Source of the DNA: Gigaspora rosea
Lineage: Eukaryota > Glomeromycota > Glomeromycetes > Diversisporales > Gigasporaceae
NCBI GenBank assembly: GCA_003550325.1
Contig: QKWP01000565.1
Coordinates: 138,888 to 202,887, forward strand
Reading direction: 5' to 3'
Length of the DNA: 64,000 nt
The notes under the pieces were generated by a model, which was not told the DNA's origin, made no database searches, and saw only the letters and a program-made list of their open reading frames with translations. Below, one piece after another: positions 32,553-44,407 of the stretch (the first letter of the stretch is position 1; every line of letters starts with the position of its first letter). A program made the translations under genes and the position numbers.

Positions 32553-35500
32553 ATGGATAGCTGGTATGAGGTTCTCACAGCATGCGATCCGAGTCTGAAT
32601 GTTGTTCAATCCATATCGGCCATCGCTTTCGATCCGTATCAAGAACTTTTATGGACTGGAAATGACAAAGTAATTGTTGATTTTTAAAATTTAAGGTTTT
32701 TTTTCTTTAATTTCTTTAAAGTGAATCAAATCTAACATTATATCATTTAAGAATATAAAAAATGTTAATAAATACTTAATAATAATCATAAGGGCCGAGT
32801 AATTTCTCATTTTGGTGATAACTTGCAACGATATACAAGTTTTCGGTCACATTCATCTCAAGTTCGTCAGTTATTAGTCAGTGATAGTGGTGTAATATCA
32901 TTAAGTGCAGACTCTATCAGAATGACCAATCGAAGAGGTTTGGTCAGGTGGACTATGAGGTGTGACTGCTTAAACTTCATTCAATGCGCTTATTATATAA
33001 ATATTGCTTATTCGTTTCTCCGATATTTTCTGGATCAAAATATTTATAAAGTAATGAAGATACTACAAATTTACATTGTATGGCTTATACTACTATTCCA
33101 AATTCGGAGATTTTGGCTGCTGGAAAACAGCATAATATGCTTGCTATCAATATTGCAAGAGGTTCTGTAGTTAAAAAGGTTATTAACACAAATACAGTAT
33201 TATAAATATTTTAAATCATTTTATTTTCAAACGAGACCTGTGCTGATTTCTAGACTTTGCACGAATCAGGTCGAATCTGAAAATGAAATTGTGGTTATGC
33301 GAAAATCAAGACTTGTCTGCTGTGGTGCAACTTCTGGTGAAGTGATTTTGAGAGATCCAAACACTTTCAGAGTTGAACATAGAATACGTGCACACACTGG
33401 AACTATATCTGATATAGATACTAGTGGAAATTTATTATTAACTTGCGGATTTTCTGTCAGGTTTGCTATGTCTCTATAACAGTTTATAAGTTTGTTATTT
33501 AAATTTATTATTAATTTTAATTTAATTTTATTATTAATATTTATTTAATTTTATTATTAATTTTGCTATTAATTTTATTATATTAAAATTATTATTTAAA
33601 ATTATTATTAATTTTTTATTAAATTAATTTTTATTATTAATATTAAATTAATTTTATTATTAAATTAATTTTTATTATTAAATTAATTTTATTATTAAAT
33701 TAATTTTATTATTAATTTTATTATTTATTAATGAACAATATCGAATATCAACATTTTAGACATGGGAGTCTTATAATTGATCCTTTAGTTAAATTATTTG
33801 ACATTAGAATAATGCGTCCTCTTGCGCCCATTTCTTTCTATTCTGGTCCCTCTTTTATCAGAATGCATCCCAAGCTTTCAACTACTGTTTTCGTCGTGTC
33901 TCGGTCTGGTCAATTCCATGTTTGTGACGTAGGAAATGCATCTGACATTCATTTTTACCAGGTATTTCCCTTATTAACGGATATTCCCTTATTAACAGAT
34001 ATGTAAATTATTGTAATTTTATTCAATTTTTTTTTTCAATTCAAAGGCAAATACTACTAGTTATGTAAATGCCGTTGACCTTTCAACATCTGGTGAAATG
34101 CTTGCATTTGGTGATAGTGCTAGCATTATACATCTCTGGGGAGATAGAAAGGGTTCAAAAATTAATGCTTACTCCAATAATATTGAGTTACCTGCTGTTG
34201 CTCCTCCAACTCCAAATATATTTGTTGGTGAAAATGAGTATGTTTATTTTCATTGAGTTATTAAATAAATAAATAATATATATATATATATATATATTAT
34301 TATTTATTGATTTATTATTTATTTATTTGTATTCTAAATTTGGACATAATAACTTTCAGTCCCTTATCATTAATCGGGATGCCTTATTATCGAGAACCAT
34401 TGCTTTCTGTGTGGCCATCTAATATGATGTTTGAAGTTGGAAATCCGCCTCCAAAAATTGATCCTGATATCATGAATAATATGAAAATGATTGATTTTGT
34501 CGGATATGCCCCAAACCCAGGTAATAAAAAACGAAATCAAGTTGTTAGATGGTCAAGGAAAAAGCATAAAGCAGGAACTCCCAAATTTCATTCTGAAAAG
34601 GAAAGAGAATTACAATCTGGAAAAGAGTCCAAGGTAATTTCTAATCTTTTTAATAATAATAATCATAATATAATGTATTTATAACAATCTTAACAATATT
34701 TTTACGGTGGGGTTTTTTCCCTCTTTCTACAGGAACCTGCTACTTTATTTGATGATGAAGCTGAATTAGGTGCGATTGGCACTAGAATGCCAAAGTATTA
34801 TAAACGAGTGGAAATTAAATATAGTAGATTTGGAATTGATGATTTTGATTTTGAGTAGGCTTTTTTAAATATTTATAATTTTTTTATAAATTTATTTATT
34901 TGTTTATTTTTGTTTAAAATCTATTTTATTTTGTTTCTGATAGATTTTACAATAAAACTCGTTATGCAGGATTAGAGACACATATAACAAATTCATATTG
35001 CAATTCATTATTGCAAGTTTTATTTTTCACCCAGTCTCTTTGTTTAGTAACTAAATCTCATATTGGTTCATCATGTTCAAAAGAAAATTGTCTTTGTTGT
35101 GAACTTGGGTTTTTGTTTCGTATGTTGGAAGATGCTGTAGGAAGAAATTGTCAAGCATCTAATTTTTTGAAAGCTTTCAGTACAATCCCACAAGGTAAGT
35201 TAACTTACAATAAACATGAATCATGTAAGAACTTCTTATTTATATGGTTTCGTTTTGATAAATCGATTTATTGGAAAAACGGTGTGCAGCGCTAGCTCTC
35301 GATCTATTTGAACCGGATAAGCCTGACGAAAAATTTCCATATTCAATGCTTATTCAGAATTTTAACCGTTTCATCCTTGAACAACTTCATCAGGAATGTA
35401 ATTCTGATAATAATCCTCGATTGTTAAAGTCTTTGCCTTTGGAGAAAACTTCTCTTTCAATGATACAACAATTATTTGGAATGCAAATGATTTCGGTTAA

Positions 35501-38230
35501 TAAATGTCAATGCGGAACGGAAACTGAACGTAATATCATTTCATTTGTTGTTGATTTAAATTATTCTACAAAAGTAAGTTTTATAAATTTATTTATTGAT
35601 ATTTTATATTTTATTATTATTTAATTGAATATATTTTCAATCTTATTTAATATTATTCAGAATTCAAAAGATAAACACACTACATCAAGGTCTTTCGTAG
35701 ATATTTTACGATCAAGTATTAGACGCGAAACTCAACCAAAAGCATGGTGCGATAATTGTCAACAATATACTCCTATGATCGCTAAAAAGATCCCAAAGAG
35801 TTTACCTCCTGTTTTAACTATTAATTGCGGTTTTGGAACATCAGTTCCGTTAGATTATTGGAAATCCCTTGATAGGACTAAACCTTGGCTACAAAAAAGG
35901 TATTTTACTTTTCAAAATATTAATGTTAGGATTAATTGAATGTGTATTTTTTTTTTTTTTTTATCTAACTTTGAGATAGGATTTCAATGAAATTAGAACA
36001 GGATGATTTAATCGTGAAAGAATTAGCATCAGACGCAGTTGTTGATACTAGTTATATAGGCAATTTAAATAGTGCAAATTATGCAAATTATGAAATAATG
36101 GTTAATAATTAATCTACGTATATGTGCTAATTTTTTAGATGGGTTATAATATATAAATTAACAATTTAAATCTTTATTTTTCAAAGGCAATTATTGCTCA
36201 AATTAGGATTGAAAAAGAAACTCCACATTTGGTAGTTTTTATAAAAGGTTATACATCTGTTTATTTACAATATTTTCAATGATTATATTGATCATCATTT
36301 ATTTTCAAATGAATTAACAAGATTATTCTATTAGTTCCTAACAATCAACTAGAGCCAGGAAATAAAGGTCCTTGGTATTTGTTTAATGACTTTTTAGTAA
36401 GGAATGTGACAGAACAAGAAGTATTTAATTTTCAAGGATTATGGAAAGTGAGTAAAAAATATTTGATAAAACTATATACATTTGTTACGTTTTTTTCCTA
36501 ATACTCTATTAGAATCTTTATATCTGACATATATACTATATATTTAGACACCAGTAGTTTTATACTACTCAAGAATTGATATTAATGATTTGATAGATAT
36601 AAGTGTTTTACCTTCTGAAATTGATAAATCAATATTATTTAAAGATATTTCTATATCAAAGTAAGTGATTTTATATTTCTTTTTTTTTTTTTTTTTTGAA
36701 ATGAAAATGGTATGTCATATTTTAATTTAATTGTTATTTATTAGACATCGATTAACAAATCAAAAAACAGCGCATTTACTAACTCCGGAAGAATTGCCAC
36801 AACCTGGAACATTAGTCGCAATTGATGCCGAATTTGTTGTTCTAAATCAGGTATGTATTAAGATCATTTATTCAAAGTTTATCGTTAGTAATTATCATAA
36901 TTTACTTTTTTTATTTAGGAAGAGACAGAAATAAGAAGTGATGGAACAAAATCAGTTATTAGACCAAGTCGTCTAAGTTTGGCTCGTGTTAGCGTTTTAC
37001 GTGGTGAGGGTCCGAAAGAAAGTATACCATTTATTGACGATTATATAGCAACATCAGAACCCGTTGTTGATTATTTAACTGAATTTTCTGGGGTTGAAGG
37101 TTACCTTTATAAAAATAATTTAAAATTTTATAAATTATTTGCAAACCTCGGCATATTTTAACACATGCCTTTATATTATCATTATCGATATTTAGCCGGT
37201 GATTTGGATATTTCAACGTCTAAACATACATTAGTTCCTCTCAAGGTACTACTTAGTATTATATTTTGAGCTCGTAATTATATACTTGCCGCCAAATCGC
37301 AAACTATTGTAGTTTTGATTTGTTAATAATGTTCAAATCCCAAACTCTGGTCAAACTAATATTTCAAAAACTTGTTATTAATAGTCTTATTTAAGCAAAT
37401 GGTATATATTTCTCATAGTTATATAATATATTTGCAAAATGTAAGATTATTTTTTTTTTTTTGATTTTTTTTTGGGATTTGGGATTTGTTCTTTTTTGCC
37501 GGCAAGTATACTTGTAATTTAGTTCTAAACCATTTATGCACGCTAACTAGGTTGCTTATAAAAAATTACGATTACTTCTTGATCTTGGTTGTGTCTTTGT
37601 TGGTCACGGATTAAAAAAAGATTTTCGTATAATAAGTAATAATTTTTTCAGAATATTTTTAAATTTATAGTTCATTTGCAGTTTATTTTTTTTTATTAAT
37701 CAATCCATATTTTAATTATAAAAGATATATTGGTTCCTCCGGAACAAGTAATTGATACAGTTGATTTATTCTATTCAAAGAATCGAGCCAGGTATAATTA
37801 TTATTATTATTATTATTATTATTTGAACTCCAAATAATTTAAATAATGTTGACACAAGATATTTGTTTAATTGATTCTTATGATCATCTAGAAAAATATC
37901 GCTTCGATTTTTAGCTTGGTATTTGTTAAGACAAGATATACAAACAGAGACACATGATAGTATTGAAGATGCTCGAACAGTAAGTCTTTTTTTTTTTTTT
38001 TTTAAAAAAAAAAAAATACACACTTGTTACCTTAGATTTCATAACCTTTTTTTTTTAAATATTTTACCACATTTTGTACAAAGGCATTAGCAATCTATAA
38101 AAAATATTTACAATTTAAAGCTGAAGGTATATTTGAAGAAGTGTTAGAAGAAATTTATAACGAAGGTAAAAAGTGTAATTGGAAACCCATTCCAGGAAGT
38201 TTTGGAATACGATCGGATGTGACTAATTGA
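32553..38230 (+). CDS. PAN2: PAN2, catalytic subunit of the PAN2-PAN3 poly(A) nuclease
   Basis: Twenty-two exons: 32553-32669, 32793-32959, 33052-33178, 33270-33460, 33760-33961, 34047-34237, 34360-34633, 34733-34854, 34944-35194, 35290-35573, 35661-35899, 35980-36100, 36187-36247, 36335-36447, 36548-36660, 36745-36850, 36919-37099, 37196-37245, 37551-37635, 37725-37791, 37892-37979, 38084-38230; 3297 nt, 1098 residues, as in other fungi. PAN2 trims poly(A) tails on PABP-bound mRNA in the cytoplasm. Order of parts: N-terminal WD40-like propeller ([18 protein letters not shown]); linker with [12 protein letters not shown]; a ubiquitin-hydrolase fold without the catalytic Cys ([16 protein letters not shown], with Ser at that place); then the DEDD exonuclease with [18 protein letters not shown] and HDSIEDART. 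All four acidic residues and the His are present. Exon 4 uses the cag acceptor at 33269, which alone keeps phase. Confidence 0.94.
33481..33732. repeat. ttattaatttt microsatellite in PAN2 intron 4
   Basis: Intron 4 (33461-33759) is mostly an array of attttattatta(a)tt units; it is the longest PAN2 intron apart from the MITE-bearing intron 18. Confidence 0.8.
37268..37520. mobile_element. MITE, ttgccggcaaa family, in PAN2 intron 18
   Basis: The left end taattatatacttgccgcca and the right end in reverse complement taaattacaagtatacttgc (continuing cggcaaa) are inverted repeats. A related copy is at 58360-58636, sharing the interior (aatatttcaaaaacttgtt / aatatctcaaaaactttatt, gggatttgggatttg). 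It fills most of this 305-bp intron. Confidence 0.65.
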
Positions 38231-38664
38231 TTAGTTGACCAAGGCACAGATTATTTTAGTTATTTTAAATTTATGCGACCTGATATATATAATTAGTAAA
38301 GATTTCTGGGTGGTCAATTATTTACAGTTATATAGTGCGGGACACTTAAAGATGGAAATGTCCCATTTTGAAATTTAAAAATTTAACATAATTGATTTTT
38401 GAAATTTTGGTTGGATATATTTTCTGTAATTTGATTGATTACTTAAAAAAGAAAGATGTGTTAATAAAGAATAATTATATATCACAACTAAAATTACAAT
38501 ATTTATGAAAAGAATTCGCTTTACACATCATTCGATGTTTGAACTATGCCGGTCACAAATGAAGAAATGGTGGAATCACGTGTCTTCCTGTTTGGGTGGG
38601 TGACGAGAATTTCGCTTTGTCTTTTCAGCGCCGGAAGATCTTGGGGTTGTACTTATATTATACT
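38231..38664. other. 3' flank of PAN2
   Basis: An aataaa word lies at 38463, about 230 bp past the stop, and could serve polyadenylation. Nothing else is seen. Confidence 0.35.
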
Positions 38665-39171
38665 TACCGTATTTTCGCGAAATAACGCACCCGGCGCGTT
38701 ATTTTGAGTATGGGCGCGTTATTTAGAGTACGCGCCGGGGCGTTATTTTGAAACAATATAATTTACATCTGATTTAGTGGGAATTTACGATCAACATACT
38801 TATCAACTAGATATGGGCGCGTGATTTGGAGACGCGCCGCTAAAGCGGAGCAAAATCACGGGACATCTGACCAATCAAATTATAGAAATTTGATGATCTT
38901 CGGCGAAGCAGAAAGCGAAAAATCTGAAAAATACAAAAACGGTAGTCTAAAATACCTTGGTGGATTAATTAAAAATGTCGGGAAGGCAATTTTGCTTATA
39001 TATAACTACCTAAAACCTACTTAACTTTAATCTATGATGGCCCTAACCCTAAAGTTAATTCGCTAAAATATATATTATAAGAATCTGCTCCGCTTTAGAT
39101 GCCCCCTATTTTTAGTACCGTATATGCGATTTTCTAAATAACGCCCGGCCTGATATTTCGCGACAATACGG
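38665..39171. mobile_element. Element with taccgtattttcgcgaaata ends
   Basis: The left end taccgtattttcgcgaaata and the right end in reverse complement taccgtattgtcgcgaaata are near-identical. gcgcgttatt words are repeated inside the left arm. No target duplication is visible. A small relative with the same tip is at 62007-62116. A copy of the gctaaagcgg family (38815-39107) is nested inside. Confidence 0.65.
38815..39107 (+). repeat. gctaaagcggag repeat family, copy 1
   Basis: Ends with ctaaagcggagc and gctccgctttagatg as inverted repeats. It shares gggaaggcaattttgctta and taactacctaaaacct with 41988-42365 (same strand) and with 56453-56738 (reverse). Confidence 0.7.
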
Positions 39172-39749
39172 TACCTGTTTCTTGATACCTGATTTATTGC
39201 GCCAAGCATATGCTGCTCTCATTTTTATCTTCCCCTGCCCGATTTCTTGTGATCTTCACACGCGATTTGTGTTGCTTGTGATGACCTCTCCGTGTTGGTG
39301 TTGTGTGGCGGGAATGTTGTGTGGCTCTCTTCTTTTCAATCACGTGATGTACCATCACTTCGTATTAAAATCTATTATTACTGTATTATTTTGCAATTAT
39401 AAATACTTATTTTTTTATATAAAATAAAAAAAATATGGCTCATTATTTTTTGCTATATGTCCCATTTTGGATCATTCATATAAAAGCAGAATTTTTAAAC
39501 TCTAATAACTTGATAGCAAATAATTTTTTAAAAAAATAAAAGCCATTACTTTGTAGCAAATTGGTTTAGTTTTAAAATAGTGGGCTCCTTTTTTTTGTAT
39601 CTTTTCTTATCATAAGTCATTAGCTTTTAAAAAATTAGCTATTTTATAGTACGTTGTTACATAAGCACGACACTCCCGTATTTAAAATTCAGGTAGCCAA
39701 TTACGACTTGTAAACATTATCATAAATTGCACGTACTATCGATATACAC
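39172..39749. other. Intergenic DNA
   Basis: No recognised gene. The open stretch at 39182-39427 has no domain. Confidence 0.35.
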
Positions 39750-39870
39750 TGACCGGAAATTCCACGGACAGAGCTTAAGGACAGAGCAGAATCACGTGTT
39801 ATTATTAAAATCCATCTACTTAACTAACCAATCACATGATTCTGCTCTGTCCGTAGAATTTCTGCTGACC
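39750..39870. mobile_element. Short hairpin MITE
   Basis: The left arm ggaaattccacggacagag and the right arm in reverse complement agaaattctacggacagag are inverted, extended by cagaatcacgtg / cacatgattctg. About 120 bp. Confidence 0.65.
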
Positions 39871-39894
39871 TAGGTCACAAACAGTCATATTGTC

Positions 39895-40585
39895 GTATTG
39901 TCCAGTGTTGTCACTGGAAGACTGGAAGTTCACTTGACGTCCAGATTCTTCCAGAGTTCCAGTGGTTCCAGTAAGAAATCCCACTGGAACGATTTTCTCA
40001 CTGGAATGTATTCATCTAATTGGTTAACCTAAATGTGACTATTGGCCAATTAAATTAATTAGTTTGTGACTAATTTTGTTTCTGAGATTCCGAGCTATTC
40101 AATGCAAAATATTCAGTTAATCTTTTCAACTCATTTTTAATACTAGTTCAAGATTCTGACATAATAATTCTTTCTTTGTTGTGTATCTCATTACGATAAT
40201 ATTAATCAATATTTTTTGATATTGTAAAAAAAAAACAAGGATTCTCAAGTCTTTAACTAAGTCTTTAATATTATCACACGACCTACGGATCACCCAGTTA
40301 TTCTGTTATTAAAAATGACATTGTTTGTGACCTGGGTAAACGAGTGGGCTTAATTTATATCAGATTCAATCTCTACTCCAGATGGTTGATCTGAATCGGC
40401 CAATCAGAAGCCACTGGAAGTCACTAGGCGTCACTGAAACTTCCATTCCAGTAATAAAAAATCTTCATTGGAACGATCAGTGACATTCGATCACTGGAAG
40501 TTATTATGCACCCAGTTAAGTCCAATGACCATCCAGTTCCAGTAATTCCCACTGGAACGTTTCAGTGAACAACACTGACATTGTC
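39895..40585. mobile_element. hAT-like element with cactggaa subterminal repeats
   Basis: Ends cagtgttgtcactggaa (39903) and, in reverse complement, cagtgttgttcactgaaa. Flanks gtattgtc (39895-39902) and acattgtc (40578-40585) agree at six of eight positions, both differences being transitions. Both ends are crowded with cactggaa / ttccagtg words. 675 bp, no ORF. Confidence 0.8.
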
Positions 40586-40899
40586 ATGTCACTTCATTAT
40601 GAGTTAGACTATTAGGTTAGTAAGTGTACGTAGTAGGTCGATAGTATGTATAGATCTAATGTTTCATTAATTATATGGGCTAAGGGTCATATCGCGCTTC
40701 TAATAAAGGTCGCAATGACTAACAATTAGACAGTTATTTTATTTACTTTTAAAATATAATAAATAAAGAATAAAAGATAACTTTGCTAATAATTTCTGAA
40801 TATTCACATATTGATATTTATTATTAATAAACCGAACTCATTAAAGAGTCGTTTTAAATTATGTGATTTGATTGGTCAATTATCTCACAGAGGTTGTCT

Positions 40900-41040
40900 G
40901 CTATGCTCAAAGATTGCATAAACAATATCAAAAACGTAATTTGGAAAATTTTTGTCCGCACGCGTGTTCAAATTTGTTAATTTAGTGTAACAAAATATGC
41001 ATATTACGCGTTTGTGTAATGAGACTATCATCATACATTA
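40900..41040 (-). repeat. Dispersed repeat R3, copy 1
   Basis: In reverse complement it contains cacaaacgcgtaatatgcat and acacgcgtgcggac followed by tttccaaatt, matching 58665-58790. Confidence 0.7.
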
Positions 41041-41158
41041 CAATTTCTTGTTTGAAAAGATATAGCAATTTACATTAGGGTTAAGAGTTGATTTAAAGTT
41101 AAGGGAGAAAGAAGTTTTATAGGTGACATTTTTACTAGTACCCAAGGTATTTTTTATG

Positions 41159-41566
41159 TAGTGATACAAATTGATGAAAATTTTTCCATCGATTAGTTGA
41201 TAGATCATTTTATCCAACTAATCAATTAATCGATTTTATTCAACTAATCGAATAGTTGCCCAATCGATCGACTAATTGATCAATCGATTAGTTGAATAAA
41301 TAATAAACGAAACTTGGTAAAATACACGTAAAGTAGCAACTGAAACAGCCGGGTTGGTATTTTGTTGATTAATCGACCAATCGACTAGTCGATTAATTCA
41401 CCAATCGACTAGTCGATTAATTCACCAATCGACTAGTCGATTAATCATTAGTTGGCCAATCAATTAATCGATTAGTCGACTAAGTTGGGTCTGTAAAATT
41501 CAAATAAATCGATTAGTTATCAACTTTACAACTAATCGATCAATTCGTTTTCGATTTGTATCACTA
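41159..41566. mobile_element. hAT-like MITE, tagtgatacaaat family, copy 2
   Basis: Both ends read tagtgatacaaat inward and the interior is an array of tcgattaatcgac / gtcgattaat palindromic words, as in 8749-8923. Flanks tttttatg and aaattctg do not clearly match. Confidence 0.65.
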
Positions 41567-41987
41567 AAATTCTGGGTCGGAATTTATATTGGAAGGAGAG
41601 CATCAGGTTAATGAGTGCCAGGATAGGTCAGGATGGTAAACGAATACAAGATACGAATAAGATGTGAGTAGATAAATCGTGAATACAAGTAGTTAACAGG
41701 TATAGATGTGAAATAGTAAAATATCAATAAAGAAATAAGTATGCACAGTAATAATCAAAGAATATAATTCATTAAAAAGATACAATATAAATACTGTAAA
41801 CATTACATTATTTATAAAGGAGGAAAATAACCTAATTTTTAAACGGGGCAGAAATTAAATTCAGTTCCGAAAAGGTCCTTCCAAATTGTTGCACTTAACC
41901 CAAAGATTTCCAAATTTTTGTGGTTTACCCAAATTTCTCCAAATTTTGCCTGATTTTTGGGTTACACGACGATATAACCAATAATAG

Positions 41988-42365
41988 TGGGGTCCTCTAA
42001 AGTGGAGGTAAATCACGTGACCAATCATGAAACAAAACAATAAATAAAAGCAAAAAACCTGAAAAATACAAAAAATGGCAGTTAAACGTGCCTCATCGAT
42101 AATACCTTGGAATTCTTAATTTTTATAAAAATAGTAATGGTTTGGTCTTTTAGTATGTAAAACTAGAGCAATTACTCAGTTTTTGCCTGGATTACCGGAT
42201 AAGATCAGAAAATCGCCTCAGTAGGTTAACAAACATGTTGGGAAGGCAATTTTGCTTATATATAACTACCTAAAACCTAATCTAACCCAATATAGGACGA
42301 CCCTAAACTTAGTTAAATTGCAAAAATTATTAAATATGAGTTGCCTCTGCTTTAGATGTCTCCAA
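41988..42365 (+). repeat. gctaaagcggag repeat family, copy 2
   Basis: Begins ggggtcctctaaagtggagg and ends gcctctgctttagatgtc. It shares gggaaggcaattttgctta, ctacctaaaacct and tgaaaaatacaaaaa with copy 1. The ends carry transition differences from copy 3. Confidence 0.65.
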
Positions 42366-44099
42366 AATGGGTCTTTATACATGTGATCCAACTAATAAAA
42401 AAATATTTTGCTTTATATTTGGTTACCTATTTCTTCTTGTAGTTTGAGAAAAGTTTTTATGTTTACAATTATCTTTTAAAAGATGTTTAAGTGAAAATTC
42501 ATTAAAAATGGTAAATATGTTGTACTTCAATCAATGCAAATAATAAATTTTATTAATAATAAAAATTTTTTTTGCAATTTTAAATATTAAAAAATTTTTA
42601 TCCAAAATTTTCCAAATATTCGCTAATATCCAAATAAAGATCTGTGATTTGATATCCAAATTTTTACGTAACCCTGGTCAAGGTAAAATTTTCAGTAAAA
42701 TGTCCGAAAAATTCCAAAATAGAACTAGTAACATAAACAATTAATCATCATATTTTATTTAATTTAAACTTATTCTATTTCATTTGGTTTTTTTCCCAAT
42801 TGGGTATGTAAAGAGGTAATGCAAATAGTAGAAAATGGTAATTTTTGTAATGGTTCTGGTTTGAAAATTAACGAACACTTGTGTCAACCATATTCTTTTT
42901 GGTTGGATTTTTAAACAAATTAGAAAAAAATTTTTAAACAAATTAAAAAAAAATTCTTTTTGTTTTTTAATACTCTATTTCTAATTCTAATACGTATTAA
43001 TATTTAAATTTAAATTTTAAATTGATTTTAAATAGATTTTAAATAGTTAAAGATTTTACACATTACAGAGTACCGCCCTATCCTCCTTCCATGTGAACTT
43101 TTGCTCTTTAAAAATTAAAAAAAATTACTATTAAAAAATCGAGTACTAAAAAAATACCAAATCAGATACTAAAAAAAGCAAATATTACAAAATTTGAAGT
43201 AAAATATTGCTAACCTGACTAAATAATTTCATGAGAATGTAATGTTTGTAACCCAAAATAGCTTTTTATACAAAAACTTTTAAAATATCCACCATTAATT
43301 ATTACCAAAAAAATATTTTTTTGAAAAAAAATAAAATCAACATTTCCATTTATAAATAATTATAAATAATCAAAATTTGGATTAGTGATGATTGCATTGG
43401 AATTTTTTAATAATTTTATTCTTTTAACATTTGATTATTTTAAAGAACTGGACTAGACAGTGCCCATGCACATTGTGCCCCCTATTTTGATATCTCAAAT
43501 TTTACTAGGATAACCCTTGTTGCACTTTTAACAAAAAATAATCCTCTTGCAATTCTATACTAATTTTGATTTTAACTCAAACTCTAACCCTAATTCTAAT
43601 TCTAGACAAAATTAATTATTAGTATATTAGAGAGCACAAAATGCACAGAGGCACTATTTAGTTTTTCTATTTTAAATATAAAAAAAAGTTTTTAACTAAT
43701 TTTCACCCTAGGTGATATCACCTATATCAGGTGATTTATTTATTTATTACGTATTATGCAGTATTTCATATAACATTTACTATAGATGACTTGTTTACTT
43801 TTTATTATTTTGTATAACACATTTTATCTCTTACTTTTTTCCTGCATTACAGACTACAGACATTTTTTACTCTCTTTTTTTTGCACTACAGAACTATAGA
43901 TACTAACTTTACCCATATCTTTTATTTTGTGTAATACATTTTACTTCTAACTTTTTTTTTGTGCTATAGCACTACGAACACTACCCAGTATCTTTTATTT
44001 ATTGATATTTGAACAGGTTGGTGCATAATGACCAACTTGTTTGCATTAATGACATCTTTTAACTTTTTTTTCTGCACTAGCATTATCATTAAAAGCTTC
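42366..44099. other. AT-rich gene-empty DNA
   Basis: No gene. Similar blocks ending cttttattt...tgcactaca...actatagatac recur three times at 43795-43990, an old imperfect tandem repeat. Confidence 0.35.
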
Positions 44100-44230
44100 A
44101 GTTACTGCTCGTATTTCCTTTTCATTGTTTCAATTAGTACTTTGAATGATAAGTTAAGCTTTTTTTGAAGTTTTATCACTAGATTTATATCTATTTGGTT
44201 GTCGTCCTTTGTGTAGTACATGTAAAGGAT
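44100..44230 (-). pseudogene. Possible C-terminal scrap of a transposase-like protein
   Basis: On the minus strand a short frame reads DPLHVLHKGRQPNRYKSSDK, a KGR-P-RYKS pattern that is common at the C-terminus of FAR1/MULE-type transposase proteins in fungi. It ends at a stop after about 30 codons. The LINE inserted about 20 bp away. The assignment rests on one motif. Confidence 0.3.
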
Positions 44231-44250
44231 CTTGGATATTTATTTATTAT

Positions 44251-44407
44251 TATTATTTTTTTTTTTTTATACAACGAGGTCTATCCTCTAATTCTTTATT
44301 AATTCGTCTTAAGAAATTATACAAATATACATCAAAAGGGAATTGTAGGGAAGTAGGGGTAAGAGCTGATTTACTCTCGACCTAAGCTGTGCTAGGGTCG
44401 GTAGACC
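44251..44407 (-). other. 3'UTR and A-rich tail of the LINE
   Basis: After the last open codons at 44408 the minus strand holds about 130 bp, an aataaagaatt word and a terminal A-rich tail (44251-44270) that ends in taa units. Confidence 0.7.

Noticed and set aside
39182-39427. 81-codon Cys-rich open frame
   Set aside because: No signal peptide plus mature-domain pattern, no splice context, no known family; likely chance.
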